In this document: positions 47,992 through 58,689 of the stretch, piece by piece
Numbering within the stretch: position 1 is the stretch's first letter
Layout: every line of letters begins with the position of its first letter
From: Parashewanella spongiae
GTDB lineage: Bacteria > Pseudomonadota > Gammaproteobacteria > Enterobacterales > Shewanellaceae
Length of the DNA: 64,000 nucleotides
Assembly (NCBI RefSeq): GCF_004358345.1
Contig: NZ_CP037952.1
Coordinates: 496,001 to 560,000 of the forward strand
Direction of reading: 5' to 3'
Notes under the pieces: model-generated
Told to the model about the DNA's origin: nothing
The model's database searches: none
What the model saw: the letters and a program-made list of their open reading frames with translations, nothing else
Made by a program: the position numbers and the translations under genes

Positions 47992-48759
47992 TTACGGCAT
48001 GATACTGTTATTTGAGTCGTTTTCCGAGTCCTTATCTGTTTCATCGTCTTTTGATGAATAAAAACGTGCGGCTAACAACCCGCTTTCGAATAAAATGAGC
48101 ATCGGGATGGCGAGCATGGTTTGTGAAATGATGTCTGGAGGCGTTAAGAGCATGCCCAGAACAAACGCGCTCACTACGATATAAGGTCTTTTAGCTTTTA
48201 AGTCGTCAACAGTAGTAACACCTGCCCAACATAACAGCACAACAGCAATGGGGATTTCGAAGGTTAAACCAAAAGCAAAAAATAACTTAAGCACGAAATT
48301 TAAGTAACTGCTTATATCGGTAGCGATTTGCACACCTTCAGGCGCGATACTGGTGAAGAAGCCAAACACAACAGGAAATACAACATAATAAGTAAAAGCA
48401 ATGCCGAGGTAAAACAACATGGTGCTACTAAAGAGCAAAGGAGCCATTAAACGTTTTTCGTGTTTATATAAACCGGGGGCGATGAATGACCATATTTGGT
48501 ACAACACATAAGGTATGGCGATAAAAAATGACAATATTAATGTCAGTTTAAAGGGCGCGAAAAAAGGAGCGGCCACATCGGTAGCGATCATGGTACCGTT
48601 GACTGGTAATGTACTCATGAGTGGTATGGCGATGTAATGATAAATATCACTTGCCCAGTAGACAAGACAAATAAAGACTAATAAGACACTGCCAACAGCG
48701 CGTAATACTTTGTTACGTAGCTCGAGCAAATGACTGACTAGGGTTTGCGGTTGCGCCAT
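47992..48759 (-). CDS. tatC: Sec-independent translocase TatC
   Basis: This 255-residue protein with six membrane helices is the receptor for twin-arginine signal peptides. Family landmarks are SHLLELRNKVLRAVGSVL at the N-terminus, ATDVAAPFFAPFKLTLIL, the periplasmic and cytoplasmic loops with APGLYKHEKR, and FGLTFEIPIAVVLL (the Glu in helix 4). The C-terminal tail is Asp/Ser/Asn-rich. It lies 21 bp after tatB. Confidence 0.96.
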   Translation of the reverse strand: MAQPQTLVSHLLELRNKVLRAVGSVLLVFICLVYWASDIYHYIAIPLMSTLPVNGTMIATDVAAPFFAPFKLTLILSFFIAIPYVLYQIWSFIAPGLYKHEKRLMAPLLFSSTMLFYLGIAFTYYVVFPVVFGFFTSIAPEGVQIATDISSYLNFVLKLFFAFGLTFEIPIAVVLLCWAGVTTVDDLKAKRPYIVVSAFVLGMLLTPPDIISQTMLAIPMLILFESGLLAARFYSSKDDETDKDSENDSNNSIMP

Positions 48760-48780
48760 AGATTTTCCGTTTACTTATGT

Positions 48781-49179
48781 TTAAGGCTTAACGTGTGATT
48801 CGACATTTTTATCGGTGTTAGCTGATGACTCAATGGCCGGAGTACTTTTATCTTTGTTAGCCTCTTCAGTTGAGCCAGCATCCACTTTATAAGGACGATT
48901 TACCGATTCAGCGGCTTGCTTGAGTTGGTCAATGGATTCTTGTAACTCTGGAGATAATCCTGATAAACCTTTACTTTCAGCTTCTTTTAGATCTTTATGC
49001 AGCTGTTCAATATTCAACTCTTGTTCAAGTTCTTCTTTGACAGAGTTCGCCATGCGTTTCATCGCACGGATCCACCCTGTTACGGTACGTACTGCAACTG
49101 GCAGGCGTTCAGGGCCCAAAACTACAAGCCCAATGATGCCTATCAGCAGCAATTCCATAAAGCCGATGCCATCAAACAT
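48781..49179 (-). CDS. tatB: Sec-independent translocase TatB
   Basis: This 132-residue protein has one N-terminal membrane helix ([20 protein letters not shown], with Glu-8-type acidic residue and the GPER hinge) and an amphipathic helix ([20 protein letters not shown]). A charged disordered tail follows. It forms the substrate receptor with TatC. Spacing is 6 bp from tatA. Confidence 0.95.
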   Translation of the reverse strand: MFDGIGFMELLLIGIIGLVVLGPERLPVAVRTVTGWIRAMKRMANSVKEELEQELNIEQLHKDLKEAESKGLSGLSPELQESIDQLKQAAESVNRPYKVDAGSTEEANKDKSTPAIESSANTDKNVESHVKP

Positions 49180-49185
49180 AAGTCA

Positions 49186-49425
49186 TTACGCCTGTTCGTT
49201 CTTGTGAGTTTCAGTTTTAGTTTTAGCTTCTACCGCTTGCTTTGTTGCCGCCGTTTCTGTTTCATCCGTCAGTGGCTTTTTGTCGTCATCGCTGTTCATG
49301 GCTTTCTTAAAACCTTTTACTGCTCCACCTAGATCACCACCGACTGAACGCAGTTTTTTAGTTCCAAACAGTAATACCACGATAACTGCGATAATAAGTA
49401 ATTGCCAAATGCTAATGCCGCCCAT
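49186..49425 (-). CDS. tatA: Sec-independent translocase TatA
   Basis: This 79-residue protein starts at ATG 49425, preceded by GAGGA; the longer frame to 49509 overlaps ubiB. The membrane helix is [20 protein letters not shown], followed by the amphipathic [15 protein letters not shown] and an acidic/Lys tail. Many copies assemble into the variable pore for folded proteins. It lies 25 bp after ubiB. Confidence 0.95.
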   Translation of the reverse strand: MGGISIWQLLIIAVIVVLLFGTKKLRSVGGDLGGAVKGFKKAMNSDDDKKPLTDETETAATKQAVEAKTKTETHKNEQA

Positions 49426-49450
49426 GGAAAAATCCTCAATAAGTGATAAG

Positions 49451-51094
49451 TTAATGTTTTTTAGGTCTTTGTCGCCATCCGACAATCCACAATATAACAC
49501 CAAGCCCATAAAAGCTGTGTGGGAGTAATGGTGTCACACTTTGGTTGTAAAAAAGTGTGCCACAGATCAATAAAACTGCAGAAGTAATCAATAAGTAATT
49601 ACTTTTGTGCAGTTGTTGTTGGTGACGCACGTATTTTTGTAATAATTGTTGCTGGCTGCCGAGCAACTTTCGTCCAAGTTTTAAATTGTCATAGACGAGT
49701 TCAGGCAATTCCGGCAACTTTTCAGACCAAAAAGGCATATTGGCCTTGGCCTTGTCAAAAAATGCTTTAGGGCCGATTTGCTCTGACATCCATTGTTCTA
49801 GAAATGGCTTAGCTGTTTGCCATAAATCCAATTGTGGATATAACTGTCGCCCCAGTCCTTCAATATACAATAAGGTCTTCTGTAATAGAATTAATTGAGG
49901 CTGAACAACCATTTCAAACTTTCTTGCCGTGCGGAATAACTCTAATAGCACATGGCCAAAGGAAATTTCGTCTAGTGGTTTTTGGAATATAGGATCACAC
50001 ATGGCTTTAACGGCTTGCTCAAAAGCAACAACGTCAGTGTTTTCTGAAACCCAACCCGACTCAATATAGAGCTGAGCAATACGCTGGTAATCTCGGTTAA
50101 AGAAGGCTAAAAAGTTTTCAGCTAAATAGCGTTTATCTGTTTCACTGAGCGTACCCATAATGCCGCAGTCTAAGCCAATGTAAAATGGGTTGTCTGGATG
50201 CTCTTTGGAGATGAAAATATTGCCGGGGTGCATATCGGCGTGAAAAAAGTTATCCCGAAATACTTGAGTGAAAAATAGCTCAACGCCGCGCTCAGCCAAT
50301 AATTTGAAATTCGTGCCTTGGGCCTGCAATTGCTCAATGTTAGAGACAGGAATGCCGTTGATGCGCTCCATGACCATTAAACGCTTATAGCAATGCTCCA
50401 TATGAACATAAGGCACATACAAAGCATCAGAGTCAGTAAAGTTGTTTCGAAGCTTTGTGGCATTGATGGCTTCGAGCTTTAAGTCAAGCTCGCCCAAAAT
50501 GGTGCTTTTATAATCGGCAATAATTTCGGCAGGACGAAAACGATGGCTGTTACCCATGATTTTTTCTAGCCTAGAAGCCACTTGTTCCATGAGCTGTAAA
50601 TCTTGATTGATTTTTTGCTCAACGTTTGGCCGTAGCACTTTAAGAACCACAGGCTGGCCAGTTGATTTCAATACCGCACAATGGACTTGGGCAATGGAGG
50701 CCGAAGCAAGGGGAGTGTCTTCAAAATCATCAAATAGAGAATCTATGGGGACGCCAAGCTCGGCTTCAATGGCTGCTCTGGCGAGTGCTGAGTCAAACGG
50801 CGGTACTCTGTCTTGTAATTCGGCCAGTTCTTCGGCCCACTCATCATTGAGCAGATCTCGGCGAGTCGATAACATCTGGCCTAGTTTGATATAAACTGGG
50901 CCAAGTTCGAGCATAGCCAAGCGAAAGCGTTCACCGCCAGATCGCTGAGGATGCTTGTTTCGCAACCAAAATAAACAACTTCGTAATGCACGAAAATACC
51001 ATGGCTTGAGTTTGCTTGGTAACGATTTGTCTAAACCGTATTGCAGCATGACTTTTATGGTGTGATAACCACGTTTAAACCCTGAAATCGACAT
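49451..51094 (-). CDS. ubiB: Ubiquinone biosynthesis accessory kinase-like protein UbiB
   Basis: This 547-residue member of the ABC1/ADCK/UbiB atypical kinase family has the KxGQ signature in [15 protein letters not shown], the Ala-rich loop [23 protein letters not shown] (lysine), [10 protein letters not shown] and [12 protein letters not shown] (DxG). Two membrane helices end the chain ([28 protein letters not shown]). It supports coenzyme Q assembly, probably by ATP-driven lipid extraction. Its start overlaps the ubiJ stop by one base. Confidence 0.96.
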   Translation of the reverse strand: MSISGFKRGYHTIKVMLQYGLDKSLPSKLKPWYFRALRSCLFWLRNKHPQRSGGERFRLAMLELGPVYIKLGQMLSTRRDLLNDEWAEELAELQDRVPPFDSALARAAIEAELGVPIDSLFDDFEDTPLASASIAQVHCAVLKSTGQPVVLKVLRPNVEQKINQDLQLMEQVASRLEKIMGNSHRFRPAEIIADYKSTILGELDLKLEAINATKLRNNFTDSDALYVPYVHMEHCYKRLMVMERINGIPVSNIEQLQAQGTNFKLLAERGVELFFTQVFRDNFFHADMHPGNIFISKEHPDNPFYIGLDCGIMGTLSETDKRYLAENFLAFFNRDYQRIAQLYIESGWVSENTDVVAFEQAVKAMCDPIFQKPLDEISFGHVLLELFRTARKFEMVVQPQLILLQKTLLYIEGLGRQLYPQLDLWQTAKPFLEQWMSEQIGPKAFFDKAKANMPFWSEKLPELPELVYDNLKLGRKLLGSQQQLLQKYVRHQQQLHKSNYLLITSAVLLICGTLFYNQSVTPLLPHSFYGLGVILWIVGWRQRPKKH

Positions 51095-51711
51095 TAATTG
51101 ATGCTATTCCTTAGTCGTGTAATTCGCTCTGATAACGCTTGTGTCTCAGAGTGTAGCTCTTCAACTCGATCACACCATGCGATGTATTCCAATTTATGCG
51201 GCGCAATACGATATTCTTCAATGGCAAGTTGCGATAAATGTGAGCTACTGCTTTTCAGTAATCCTTTAAGCCCACTCGTGACCTGCGTTAATCCTGTTTG
51301 TATAAAATGCGTCGGCACATCACCAATATATTTCGACAAAGGTTCGGCCCAATCAAATTGCAATTGTTGTAAGTATTGGCTGAAACTTTGGAGAGTGGCT
51401 AATTCTCCTTCAATAATTAGCTTATCGGCCTTAATGAGCTCGGTTAAACTGGCACCTTCTGTCAATTGATAAATGGTGGTTGCATCGGCTTCAACACTGA
51501 CGTCGATATCGCCTTCATAATGGCTCATGACCAATATTTGTTCGCTGCAAATAAAATACAACGGCCAAGATAATTGCTTAAGACGGATTTCAATCACTTT
51601 GCCATTAAGACTGTGTAGCAACGGGCTCAATGCTCTGTTTTGTTTCGACAGTTGGTGCAAAGAGGTTTCAATCGCGCTGACACAGAAAATCGCCAGTTTT
51701 TTCGAAATCAT
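51094..51711 (-). CDS. ubiJ: Ubiquinone biosynthesis accessory factor UbiJ
   Basis: This 205-residue protein has an SCP2-type lipid-binding fold in its N-terminal ~125 residues ([20 protein letters not shown] then [20 protein letters not shown]) and a C-terminal helical region ([18 protein letters not shown]). In E. coli UbiJ holds ubiquinone intermediates in a soluble complex. Position between ubiE and ubiB, with 1-bp overlaps (TAATG) on both sides, confirms the call. Confidence 0.93.
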   Translation of the reverse strand: MISKKLAIFCVSAIETSLHQLSKQNRALSPLLHSLNGKVIEIRLKQLSWPLYFICSEQILVMSHYEGDIDVSVEADATTIYQLTEGASLTELIKADKLIIEGELATLQSFSQYLQQLQFDWAEPLSKYIGDVPTHFIQTGLTQVTSGLKGLLKSSSSHLSQLAIEEYRIAPHKLEYIAWCDRVEELHSETQALSERITRLRNSIN

Positions 51712-52466
51712 TAGAACTTATACCCACGATGGAGTGCTACCACACCATCAGTTAAATTCGTGTAGTCAACTTGCTCTAAGCCAGCATCAATCATCATATT
51801 TTTCAATGTGTCTTGATCAGGGTGCATACGGATTGATTCGGCTAAGTACTCATAGCTGTCAGCGTCATTGGTGATCAGTTTGCCCATTTGTGGAATTACT
51901 TTGAAGCTATATAAATCATACACTTTTTGCATCAAGTTGTGTTTAGGCTTGGAGAACTCAAGGATCAGCAATTTGCCACCAGGTTTAAGTACTCGTTGCA
52001 TGGATCTTAGCGCAGCGTCTTTGTCGGTGACGTTACGTAGGCCAAATGCAATAGTAATGATGTCAAAGTGATTATCAGGGAAGGGCAAGGATTCAGCATT
52101 GGCTTGCACATAACTGACATTACCGATAATGCCTTTATCGCGTAATTTATCTCGTCCAACTTTTAGCATTGAGTCATTGATATCAGCCAGTGTTACTGAA
52201 CCTTTTGAACCGACTAAACGGGAAAATTTTGCGGTTAAATCGCCGGTTCCGCCAGCTAAGTCTAGCACTTTCATGCCCGGTCGTGCGGCGGCGGTTTCGA
52301 TGGTGAATCGTTTCCAAAAACGATGAACACCAAATGACATTACGTCATTCATGATGTCGTATTTTGCGGCAACTGAATGGAAAACGTCGGCAACGAGATC
52401 GGCTTTTTTATCAGCGTCTACGGTTTTATAACCAAAGTGCGTTTGCTTAGACTCACCTTCTGACAT
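51711..52466 (-). CDS. ubiE: Ubiquinone/menaquinone biosynthesis C-methyltransferase UbiE
   Basis: It has 251 residues when started at ATG 52466 (AGGA upstream), exactly the E. coli length; an in-frame ATG at 52523 is less likely. SAM-binding features are [36 protein letters not shown] (motif I), [32 protein letters not shown] and LRVLKPGG-like [17 protein letters not shown]. It methylates demethylmenaquinone and the ubiquinone precursor. It heads the long operon that ends at hemB. Confidence 0.96.
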   Translation of the reverse strand: MSEGESKQTHFGYKTVDADKKADLVADVFHSVAAKYDIMNDVMSFGVHRFWKRFTIETAAARPGMKVLDLAGGTGDLTAKFSRLVGSKGSVTLADINDSMLKVGRDKLRDKGIIGNVSYVQANAESLPFPDNHFDIITIAFGLRNVTDKDAALRSMQRVLKPGGKLLILEFSKPKHNLMQKVYDLYSFKVIPQMGKLITNDADSYEYLAESIRMHPDQDTLKNMMIDAGLEQVDYTNLTDGVVALHRGYKF

Positions 52467-52626
52467 GGTGCTGCATTCCTGTATGTATTTTTGTGTATTT
52501 AGAACTGGCGTCCTAAACGACATTCGCTGAATTTAACTTCAAAGCGAGTTCAGCAAATTTTAAATAATAATTGAGGCTAATTAGAGCATATTAGCTGGTT
52601 TTAATGAATTAAATTCTTGGCTTATT

Positions 52627-53658
52627 TTATCTTGATAACCGTCCTTGAACATAGGCATAGATCAATTCACACAGACTTTGTCCAACTTGTTTTCTTCCAT
52701 TTTCGACAGATATTGGATGACAAGACGGTGCCGCTTCGGCGAGGTGCAAATATTGGCAGTCACAATACTTTGCCATGTGATGCACATAATGAGCGGCATC
52801 GAGTAAGGGGATGCCAGCGGCTGTCATGGCGCTGGATGGAAAGTTTTCGATAGCATCAAGGTCGAGTTCTAGTCCTAATTTCATTGTCGTGTTGTTAACC
52901 ATAGTGCTGATTTCATCGAGAGCGTTCAATAGGCTGATTTCACGGCGGATCCAAACCTGCTGAAAACTGTGCCAACTGCCGCCAAATTGTTGTAATTGTT
53001 CTAGGTTTTTAGCACTGTTTTTTAATTCATGTAAACCAAGCACGTGGTAAAAACCAAGAAAACCTTCAGCCGCTGCATAACTGAATCCGTTACCGCTGTG
53101 GCGACCTTCTTTAAGCCTAAAATCAGAATGTGGATCAAGGTTTACAGCGGCTACTGGTTGGTTATGAGTTTCATAGCAGGCTTTCAGTAGACCGTATGCG
53201 TTGTTGTGTCCGCCGCCTATGGCTATAGGTTCAATGCCAGCCGCTAATATAAGTTTGATGAGTTGACTAACACGAACATCGATTTTGGCGACACTGTTGC
53301 GGATTGCGCTCACGTCATTGTTATCATCGGGCTGTAGATCTTGAGTGTGGATTTCGCCCAAAAGCGCACATTCATTACCGTTTAAAAATGTATTGGATTG
53401 CAAATTAACCCATTGCTCAACGGCCGCGCCAAAACCATCTCCAGCACCTCCACGACCTAAATTTCCTTTGGGGCCTAAATCTTCGACAATGCCAATCAAG
53501 CCAAATTTAACGCCTTGAGCTTTAAGCTTGTCTAATTGCTTGGGTAAATCTTGCGAGTCTTGCAATACGTGGATGGTATCACCAAGTCGAGTTTCACCGA
53601 TTCGGTGATTTATCCACGAAGAAATTGTTGTTTTCGTGTAAGGCCTGAACCAGAACAT
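52627..53658 (-). CDS. Arginase/agmatinase-family (ureohydrolase) protein, formimidoylglutamase-like
   Basis: This 343-residue protein has the three metal-ligand blocks of ureohydrolases: GGGHNNAYG, NLDPHSDFRLKEG (DxHxD) and LELDLDAIENFPSS (DxD). LGDTIHVLQ and GNLGRGGAGDGF near the N-terminus suggest the formimidoylglutamase branch. It would hydrolyse a guanidino or formimino group using a Mn pair. The rest of the histidine utilisation operon is not nearby, so the substrate remains open. It stands alone, 160 bp upstream of ubiE. Confidence 0.82.
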   Translation of the reverse strand: MFWFRPYTKTTISSWINHRIGETRLGDTIHVLQDSQDLPKQLDKLKAQGVKFGLIGIVEDLGPKGNLGRGGAGDGFGAAVEQWVNLQSNTFLNGNECALLGEIHTQDLQPDDNNDVSAIRNSVAKIDVRVSQLIKLILAAGIEPIAIGGGHNNAYGLLKACYETHNQPVAAVNLDPHSDFRLKEGRHSGNGFSYAAAEGFLGFYHVLGLHELKNSAKNLEQLQQFGGSWHSFQQVWIRREISLLNALDEISTMVNNTTMKLGLELDLDAIENFPSSAMTAAGIPLLDAAHYVHHMAKYCDCQYLHLAEAAPSCHPISVENGRKQVGQSLCELIYAYVQGRLSR

Positions 53659-53872
53659 ATTTCATAATCTGATAGAAATGTTATGGGAATATTATCACAT
53701 GTGGAATTTTGCGTAAAAAGTCACATTTATATAAGGAAGTCTGATTTAGGTCATAAACTGCAACAAAAGCATTTGCTAATCTCACAGAACATCGCTTCCC
53801 GTAAGTCAATTTTGACGGAGAAGGGTTACATTTTTACTTCCTTTTAAAAATATATGTGTGGAGAACTCAGTA

Positions 53873-55354
53873 ATGACCATCAATTTGCCTATCGAGCTCT
53901 ATCGGGTCGAGCAAGTGCGTCAAGCTGAAGAAGCCATGTGTGAAAAAGACAGTGAAAAACTGTATCAGCTGGTGGAGTTAGCGGGAAAAGCCGCCGCAGA
54001 ATTTATTTTAAAGCGCAATTTAAAACAAAAAAATATAGTTATATTAATTGGTACAGGTAACAACGGTGCCGATGGATTAGTATTGGCGCGAGAATTACGT
54101 CAACAAAGGCTTCAGCCAGATCTTGATGTGCACGTAATGGGGCTGAATAATACAACGTCCACGGTCGAATTTCAGCAAGCCAAGCAAAAATTCGAGCAAG
54201 TAGGCGGTCAAGTACTTTCCATTGTTCCGAAGCAAATTCAATCGGCTGATCTAATTGTCGATGCGTTATTCGGTATTGGTTTATCAAGGCCGCTAAGTGA
54301 GGATTTTGACCCGCTTATTAACATTATCGAAGACAACAAAGCTTGGACAATCAGTTTGGATGTACCTTCAGGTCTTTGTGCAAATACTGGCACCAGTGAT
54401 AGATCAATACGCGCGGATCAAACATTAGTGTTTGGAGCGCTCAAACGAGGTTTATTTACTTACCAAGCCCGTCATTATTGTGGTGATATTCAATTAATTG
54501 ATCTTGGGTTACAAACATTTTTGCCAGAAGCTGATTGTAAACTGATCCAAAGTGATTTTTTGAAAGGAAAATTAGGGCAAAGAGCTAAACATATACATAA
54601 AGGTGATTCAGGAAAAGTGACAGTCATTGGTGGTGATATCGGTATGCCCGGTGCGGTAAGGCTGTGTGGAGAAGCCTGTTTACGTGCGGGGAGCGGTATG
54701 GTTGCGGTGATCAGTCGACCTGAAAACCTAGCAGTTGTGTTGGCACATCGCCCAGAGTTGATGTTTTGTCCAGCTGAATTTGTCGATATGGAAATTTACC
54801 ATCGATTGGGCTGGGCCAGCGTGTTGGTGTTAGGCCCAGGGCTCGGGCGTGAGGGCTGGGGACTTAACTTGTTTAAGGCAACATTGCTTAGTGAAAAGCC
54901 GATTGTGATGGATGCTGACGCCTTATATTTTTTAAGCAAGAATCCACAAAAGCAATCAAACTGGGTATTAACCCCACATTCAGCTGAGGCTGCAAGACTA
55001 CTCGGTAGCAGTGTTGTAGAGGTAGAAGCTGATCGTTTTCAGGCCGTTAAAGCATTGCAAAGTCGGTACGGCGGTGTGGTTGTATTAAAAGGCGCGGGTA
55101 CTTTGATCTGTGATGGAGAGCAAACGGTTGTTGCTGCTGTAGGTAACCCCGGCTTAGCCAGTGGCGGTTGTGGCGATGTGTTATCCGGTATTATTGCGGC
55201 GTTAATTGCCCAAGGAGTGGATTTAGCTTCTGCTGCTAAAATGGGTGTTGTGGTACATGGCTACGCTGCTGATATCGCAGTGAGTAAAGGTGAAAGAGGT
55301 ATGGTAGCCAGCGATTTGATGACGCCAATTCGGCATATTATTAATCGATGTTAA
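53873..55354 (+). CDS. nnr: Bifunctional NAD(P)HX epimerase/dehydratase
   Basis: This 493-residue protein starts at ATG 53873, behind GGAG at 53859-53862; a GTG at 53858 lies upstream. The N-terminal YjeF domain is the NAD(P)HX epimerase (VILIGTGNNGADGLVLAREL, DALFGIGLSRPL, SLDVPSGLCANTG). The C-terminal ribokinase-like domain, from ~235, is the dehydratase (HKGDSGKVTVIGGDIGMPGA, VLGPGLGREGWG, VMDADALYFLSKN and NPGLASGGCGDVLSGIIAAL). It repairs hydrated NAD(P)H. In many gammaproteobacteria tsaE, amiB and mutL follow; here mobile DNA follows instead. Confidence 0.95.
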   Translation: MTINLPIELYRVEQVRQAEEAMCEKDSEKLYQLVELAGKAAAEFILKRNLKQKNIVILIGTGNNGADGLVLARELRQQRLQPDLDVHVMGLNNTTSTVEFQQAKQKFEQVGGQVLSIVPKQIQSADLIVDALFGIGLSRPLSEDFDPLINIIEDNKAWTISLDVPSGLCANTGTSDRSIRADQTLVFGALKRGLFTYQARHYCGDIQLIDLGLQTFLPEADCKLIQSDFLKGKLGQRAKHIHKGDSGKVTVIGGDIGMPGAVRLCGEACLRAGSGMVAVISRPENLAVVLAHRPELMFCPAEFVDMEIYHRLGWASVLVLGPGLGREGWGLNLFKATLLSEKPIVMDADALYFLSKNPQKQSNWVLTPHSAEAARLLGSSVVEVEADRFQAVKALQSRYGGVVVLKGAGTLICDGEQTVVAAVGNPGLASGGCGDVLSGIIAALIAQGVDLASAAKMGVVVHGYAADIAVSKGERGMVASDLMTPIRHIINRC

Positions 55355-55694
55355 GTGTTAATGGTTATTGAAACCTTAAAGAAGTTTAGAACGTCGTGAT
55401 ACTGCGTGTCACACAGCCCAAAGGGGAATTCACCAGCAAATTTCCCTTTGAAAAACCAGTGCCGTCCCAACCAAGTTGATATCCTCTTCGTTCATCGCCG
55501 ATAATGACTGGCGCTTTCATGTGGCAAACATCGCTCCGACGAAAGCTAATACCAATTAGGGATCTGGCGATTTAGAAAGTACCAACCTTTGTCATACCAG
55601 CGAAGACTGGTATCTAGTAGTCCATTCAAAAACAAATAATGAACGAATGGTTATATCCTAACAACTCCTGAACACAAGAAACACTGGAGTTGTT
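55355..55694. other. Intergenic region downstream of nnr
   Basis: It contains a 44-codon minus-strand frame (55386-55520), the inverse of a family U piece (55559-55590), a family T partial (GTCATACCAGCGAAGACTGG, 55589) and the inverted pair AACAACTCC/GGAGTTGTT (55659-55694) just before the transposase start. Confidence 0.65.
55386..55520 (-). pseudogene. Possible 44-codon gene remnant, unrecognised
   Basis: Starting at ATG 55520 the minus strand reads MKAPVIIGDERRGYQLGWDG and then TGFSKGNLLVNSPLG before stopping at 55386. The composition is protein-like rather than random. I know no match. It may be the end of a gene displaced by mobile DNA or a chance frame. Confidence 0.25.
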
Positions 55695-56679
55695 ATGAGG
55701 GTTAAATACCACGTTCGTTTGAGTAATGAAGAACGTTCAATGCTTGAGGCTTTGATAAAGCAGAAGAAACCACGTGTTGTTCAACATAAGAAACGACACG
55801 CCCAAATTTTACTTGCTATTGATGAGAATAATTCGCCACTGACCAATCAACAGATTGCTAAAGCACTAAACATCTCACCACTTGCAGTAACGAGCCTTAG
55901 AAAGCGTTTTGTCGAAGAAGGATTAGAAGTCGCTGTGAATAGCAAACACAGCCATCAAGGCCGCAGACGCATAATGGATGGCGAAGCCGAAGCACACCTA
56001 ATTGCACTGGCCTGCTCTACGCCTCCTGAAGGACGTTGCCGTTGGACATTAAATCTTCTTAGAGACAAGATGATTGAACTCAAATATATCGATAACATAT
56101 CAAGAACTTCTGTTCATTATGCGTTAAAAAAAATGAACTTAAACCATGGCTTAAAGAAGAGTGGTGTATACCTAAAGAGGAAAACGCTGCTTTCGTGAGT
56201 GCTATGGAAGATATATTAGAACTCTATAAACTTCCTTACAATCCTAAGCGTCCTTTAGTATGCCTTGATGAAACCAGCAAACAACAAGTTAAAGAAGTTC
56301 GCAATCCGTTACCCTTAGTTTCAGGTTATCCAGAGCGATACGATACAGAGTATGAGCGTAACGGTGTCAGCAACCTGTTCATGATATTTGAGCCTTTAGC
56401 GGGCTGGCGACATGTTGAAGTCACTGAACACAGAACGGCCATTGATTGGGCTCATCAAGTAAAAGCCTTAGTAGACGGGCGTTATAAGGACGCTGAGACA
56501 ATTGTATTAGTTGAGGATAACTTGAATACTCATACACCGGCTTCATTTTATAAGGCCTTCGAACCAGAAGAAGCTCGTAGGTTGATCAATAAAATAGAAT
56601 TTCATTACACGCCAAAGCACGGAAGTTGGTTGGATATGGCTGAAATTGAATTAAGTATCTTGAGCAGGCAATGCTTAAA

Positions 56680-58689
56680 GTAGAGTAGGCTACTGGCTTC
56701 GCTATCGCTTATCCAGCAGCCCCTCTTCGATTCCGTGCATGAGGTTTTCCCTCACACGGCTCTGTTGTTACACTTCTCTCAGCCCCTTCACTTTGCTTAT
56801 CATCTTGTCGTGGGTAAATACTCAAGACCAGCTTGGCGTAATTTTTCGTAAGCACCTCGTGATAGATACTTGCTTCGACGTTGACTTAAGCGACGATGCC
56901 AGCGATAGAACCGGTTTACTACAAATCCATTTATTCTGAAAAATACACCTCTGGGATAACCTATCCCACCAAAATAGTGTTTCCATCCCCTCAGAACTTG
57001 ATTAACCTTATTTATCAGTACGCCAAGTGTATTTGAGGTTCGGTGTTTCACTATGTCTCTGATTTTATTTTTCAGCTTTGTTTGGCTCTTCTTAGACGCC
57101 TCTATCTTGATGTAACTGGTGCCTTTGATGAGGCCTGTGATCCGTTGAAAGTTAAAACCGAGGAAATCAAACTCATTCATCAGCTTTCCCATATCCACAC
57201 AGTGGGTTTTACTTTGATTTAGCTTCAGACCTTCATCACTTAATTGCTGTGTTATCCAGTCCAGTTGCTCTTGTGTGTAGGTTTGCTTATGAAGTACAAC
57301 AAAATCATCTGCATAGGTAACGATTTTACACGGTGTTTTTTCGTGTATTTTCAAACAGAAATCGTTGAGATAGATGTTAGCCAGTAGTGGAGAGATAACT
57401 CCGCCTTGCGGAGTGCCACATCGGCTTGCTTCTATTCGCCATTTCCCGTTGACCGTCTCTATGCTGATGGGCGCTTTGATAAAGCTTTTCAGCAAACTCA
57501 GAAAGCTGCTGTCGCTTATTCGCCTTTCTACTTTTGCCATCAACTTAGCGTGCGGGATGGTATCGAAATAGGCGCTCAAGTCAGCATCAAGTACGTGCTG
57601 ATAGCCTTGTTTTAGGCTCATTTCAATGACTTTTACCGCTTGCTGGGCGCTTCGACATGGACGATAACCATAACTGTGTTCATGTAAATGAGGTTCGTAG
57701 ACGGGTTGCATCACTATTGTCATCGCCATTTGCACAATTCTGTCACTGATTATCGGGATCCCAAGTTTCCGCGTTTTGCCGTTGTCTTTGAGTATTTCTA
57801 CTCGTTTGACTGGGCTAGGTCGATAGTTTTTCTGTTGTAATTGAGTTTGAATTTCTTTTAACAGCGCAACGACTTTCTTTTGCTGCTCTAGATAACTGAA
57901 TGTGATGCCATCAATTCCTGCTCCGCCTTTATTGGCTTTGCATCGTCGATAGGCTTCTTCGAGTATATCTAGGCGACTGAGTTTATCGTACAAGCTGTAA
58001 AATCGAAGCTCCGAGTTAAGCTTTGAGCGTAAGTAAAGTTTTCGCTGTAATATTCTGATATTTACTGGAGTGTTAGCCATATGGCAATTTCACCTCAAAA
58101 GTTACGTTAAAAACGGGTGTAACACTGAGCCCCTTCCCTGATGTGAAGTTATGTTGTCTTCACGGTTAACGGTACTATGGGCTCATCCGACTGCCTGAGC
58201 GCCCTATCTGAAATTTCGGTTTACCTTATATTCGGATAGTGGAAGTCACTACCTTCCAACACTCAGGCTCTCCCACGTTCACTTTATTTCCTTCAATACA
58301 TGCCACTTCATATTACGCCGGAAGATCAAACAGATGCATTTACCAGTTGCTTCTCTGTTTGTGTCAGGGTTCGTCAACTAGGAAAGACTCCCCATCTTCA
58401 TTTTTTGATTTACGACGCTTAACTGAATTCGCTTGATGCTGCGGCCTACATTGCATCTCAACCTTTATTCAAGGCCTTTGTCACAGGGCTTCATGTCATA
58501 GCGGTTACCCATTATGCATGCCCGTCAGATTTCGGGATGAACTGGTAATTATCCCGTCAGGTACGTTTCAACCTGATGGACTTATTATAAATAATAACGT
58601 TGCTGTCTCTGGTTTATGGCCATGTAATCGCTTGGCTGCGTATACGTTGAGACAAATCCCGCAACAGAATAAAGCGCTTCGTGGCGCTC
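56680..58689 (-). mobile_element. Group II intron with reverse transcriptase, class C-like
   Basis: The intron is about 2,010 nt on the minus strand. Its 5' end reads GAGCGCC, directly next to the terminus of MITE copy C. Near the 3' end domain V is recognisable (GAGCCGTGTGAGGGAAAACC then TCATGCACGG), followed by domain VI with arms GGGGCTGCTGG and CCAGTAGCCTACTC, ending in AC at 56680. The 5' RNA part before the reverse transcriptase is ~610 nt. Exact ends are inferred from the interrupted transposase and MITE. Confidence 0.85.
56800..58080 (-). CDS. Group II intron reverse transcriptase/maturase
   Basis: This 426-residue protein has reverse transcriptase blocks GGAGIDGITFSYLEQQ, LGIPIISDRIVQMAM, HSYGYRPCRSAQQAV, VLDADLSAYFDTIPH (first catalytic Asp), GTPQGGVISPLLANIYL, VTYADDFVVL (YADD) and FDFLGFNF. 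The C-terminal maturase/thumb is VNQVLRGWKHYFGGIGYPRG and RINGFVVNRFYRWHRRLSQR. No HNH endonuclease domain follows, as in class C introns, which invade next to stem-loops. It promotes splicing and retrohoming of the intron. The frame is intact, so it may be functional. Confidence 0.95.
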   Translation of the reverse strand: MANTPVNIRILQRKLYLRSKLNSELRFYSLYDKLSRLDILEEAYRRCKANKGGAGIDGITFSYLEQQKKVVALLKEIQTQLQQKNYRPSPVKRVEILKDNGKTRKLGIPIISDRIVQMAMTIVMQPVYEPHLHEHSYGYRPCRSAQQAVKVIEMSLKQGYQHVLDADLSAYFDTIPHAKLMAKVERRISDSSFLSLLKSFIKAPISIETVNGKWRIEASRCGTPQGGVISPLLANIYLNDFCLKIHEKTPCKIVTYADDFVVLHKQTYTQEQLDWITQQLSDEGLKLNQSKTHCVDMGKLMNEFDFLGFNFQRITGLIKGTSYIKIEASKKSQTKLKNKIRDIVKHRTSNTLGVLINKVNQVLRGWKHYFGGIGYPRGVFFRINGFVVNRFYRWHRRLSQRRSKYLSRGAYEKLRQAGLEYLPTTR

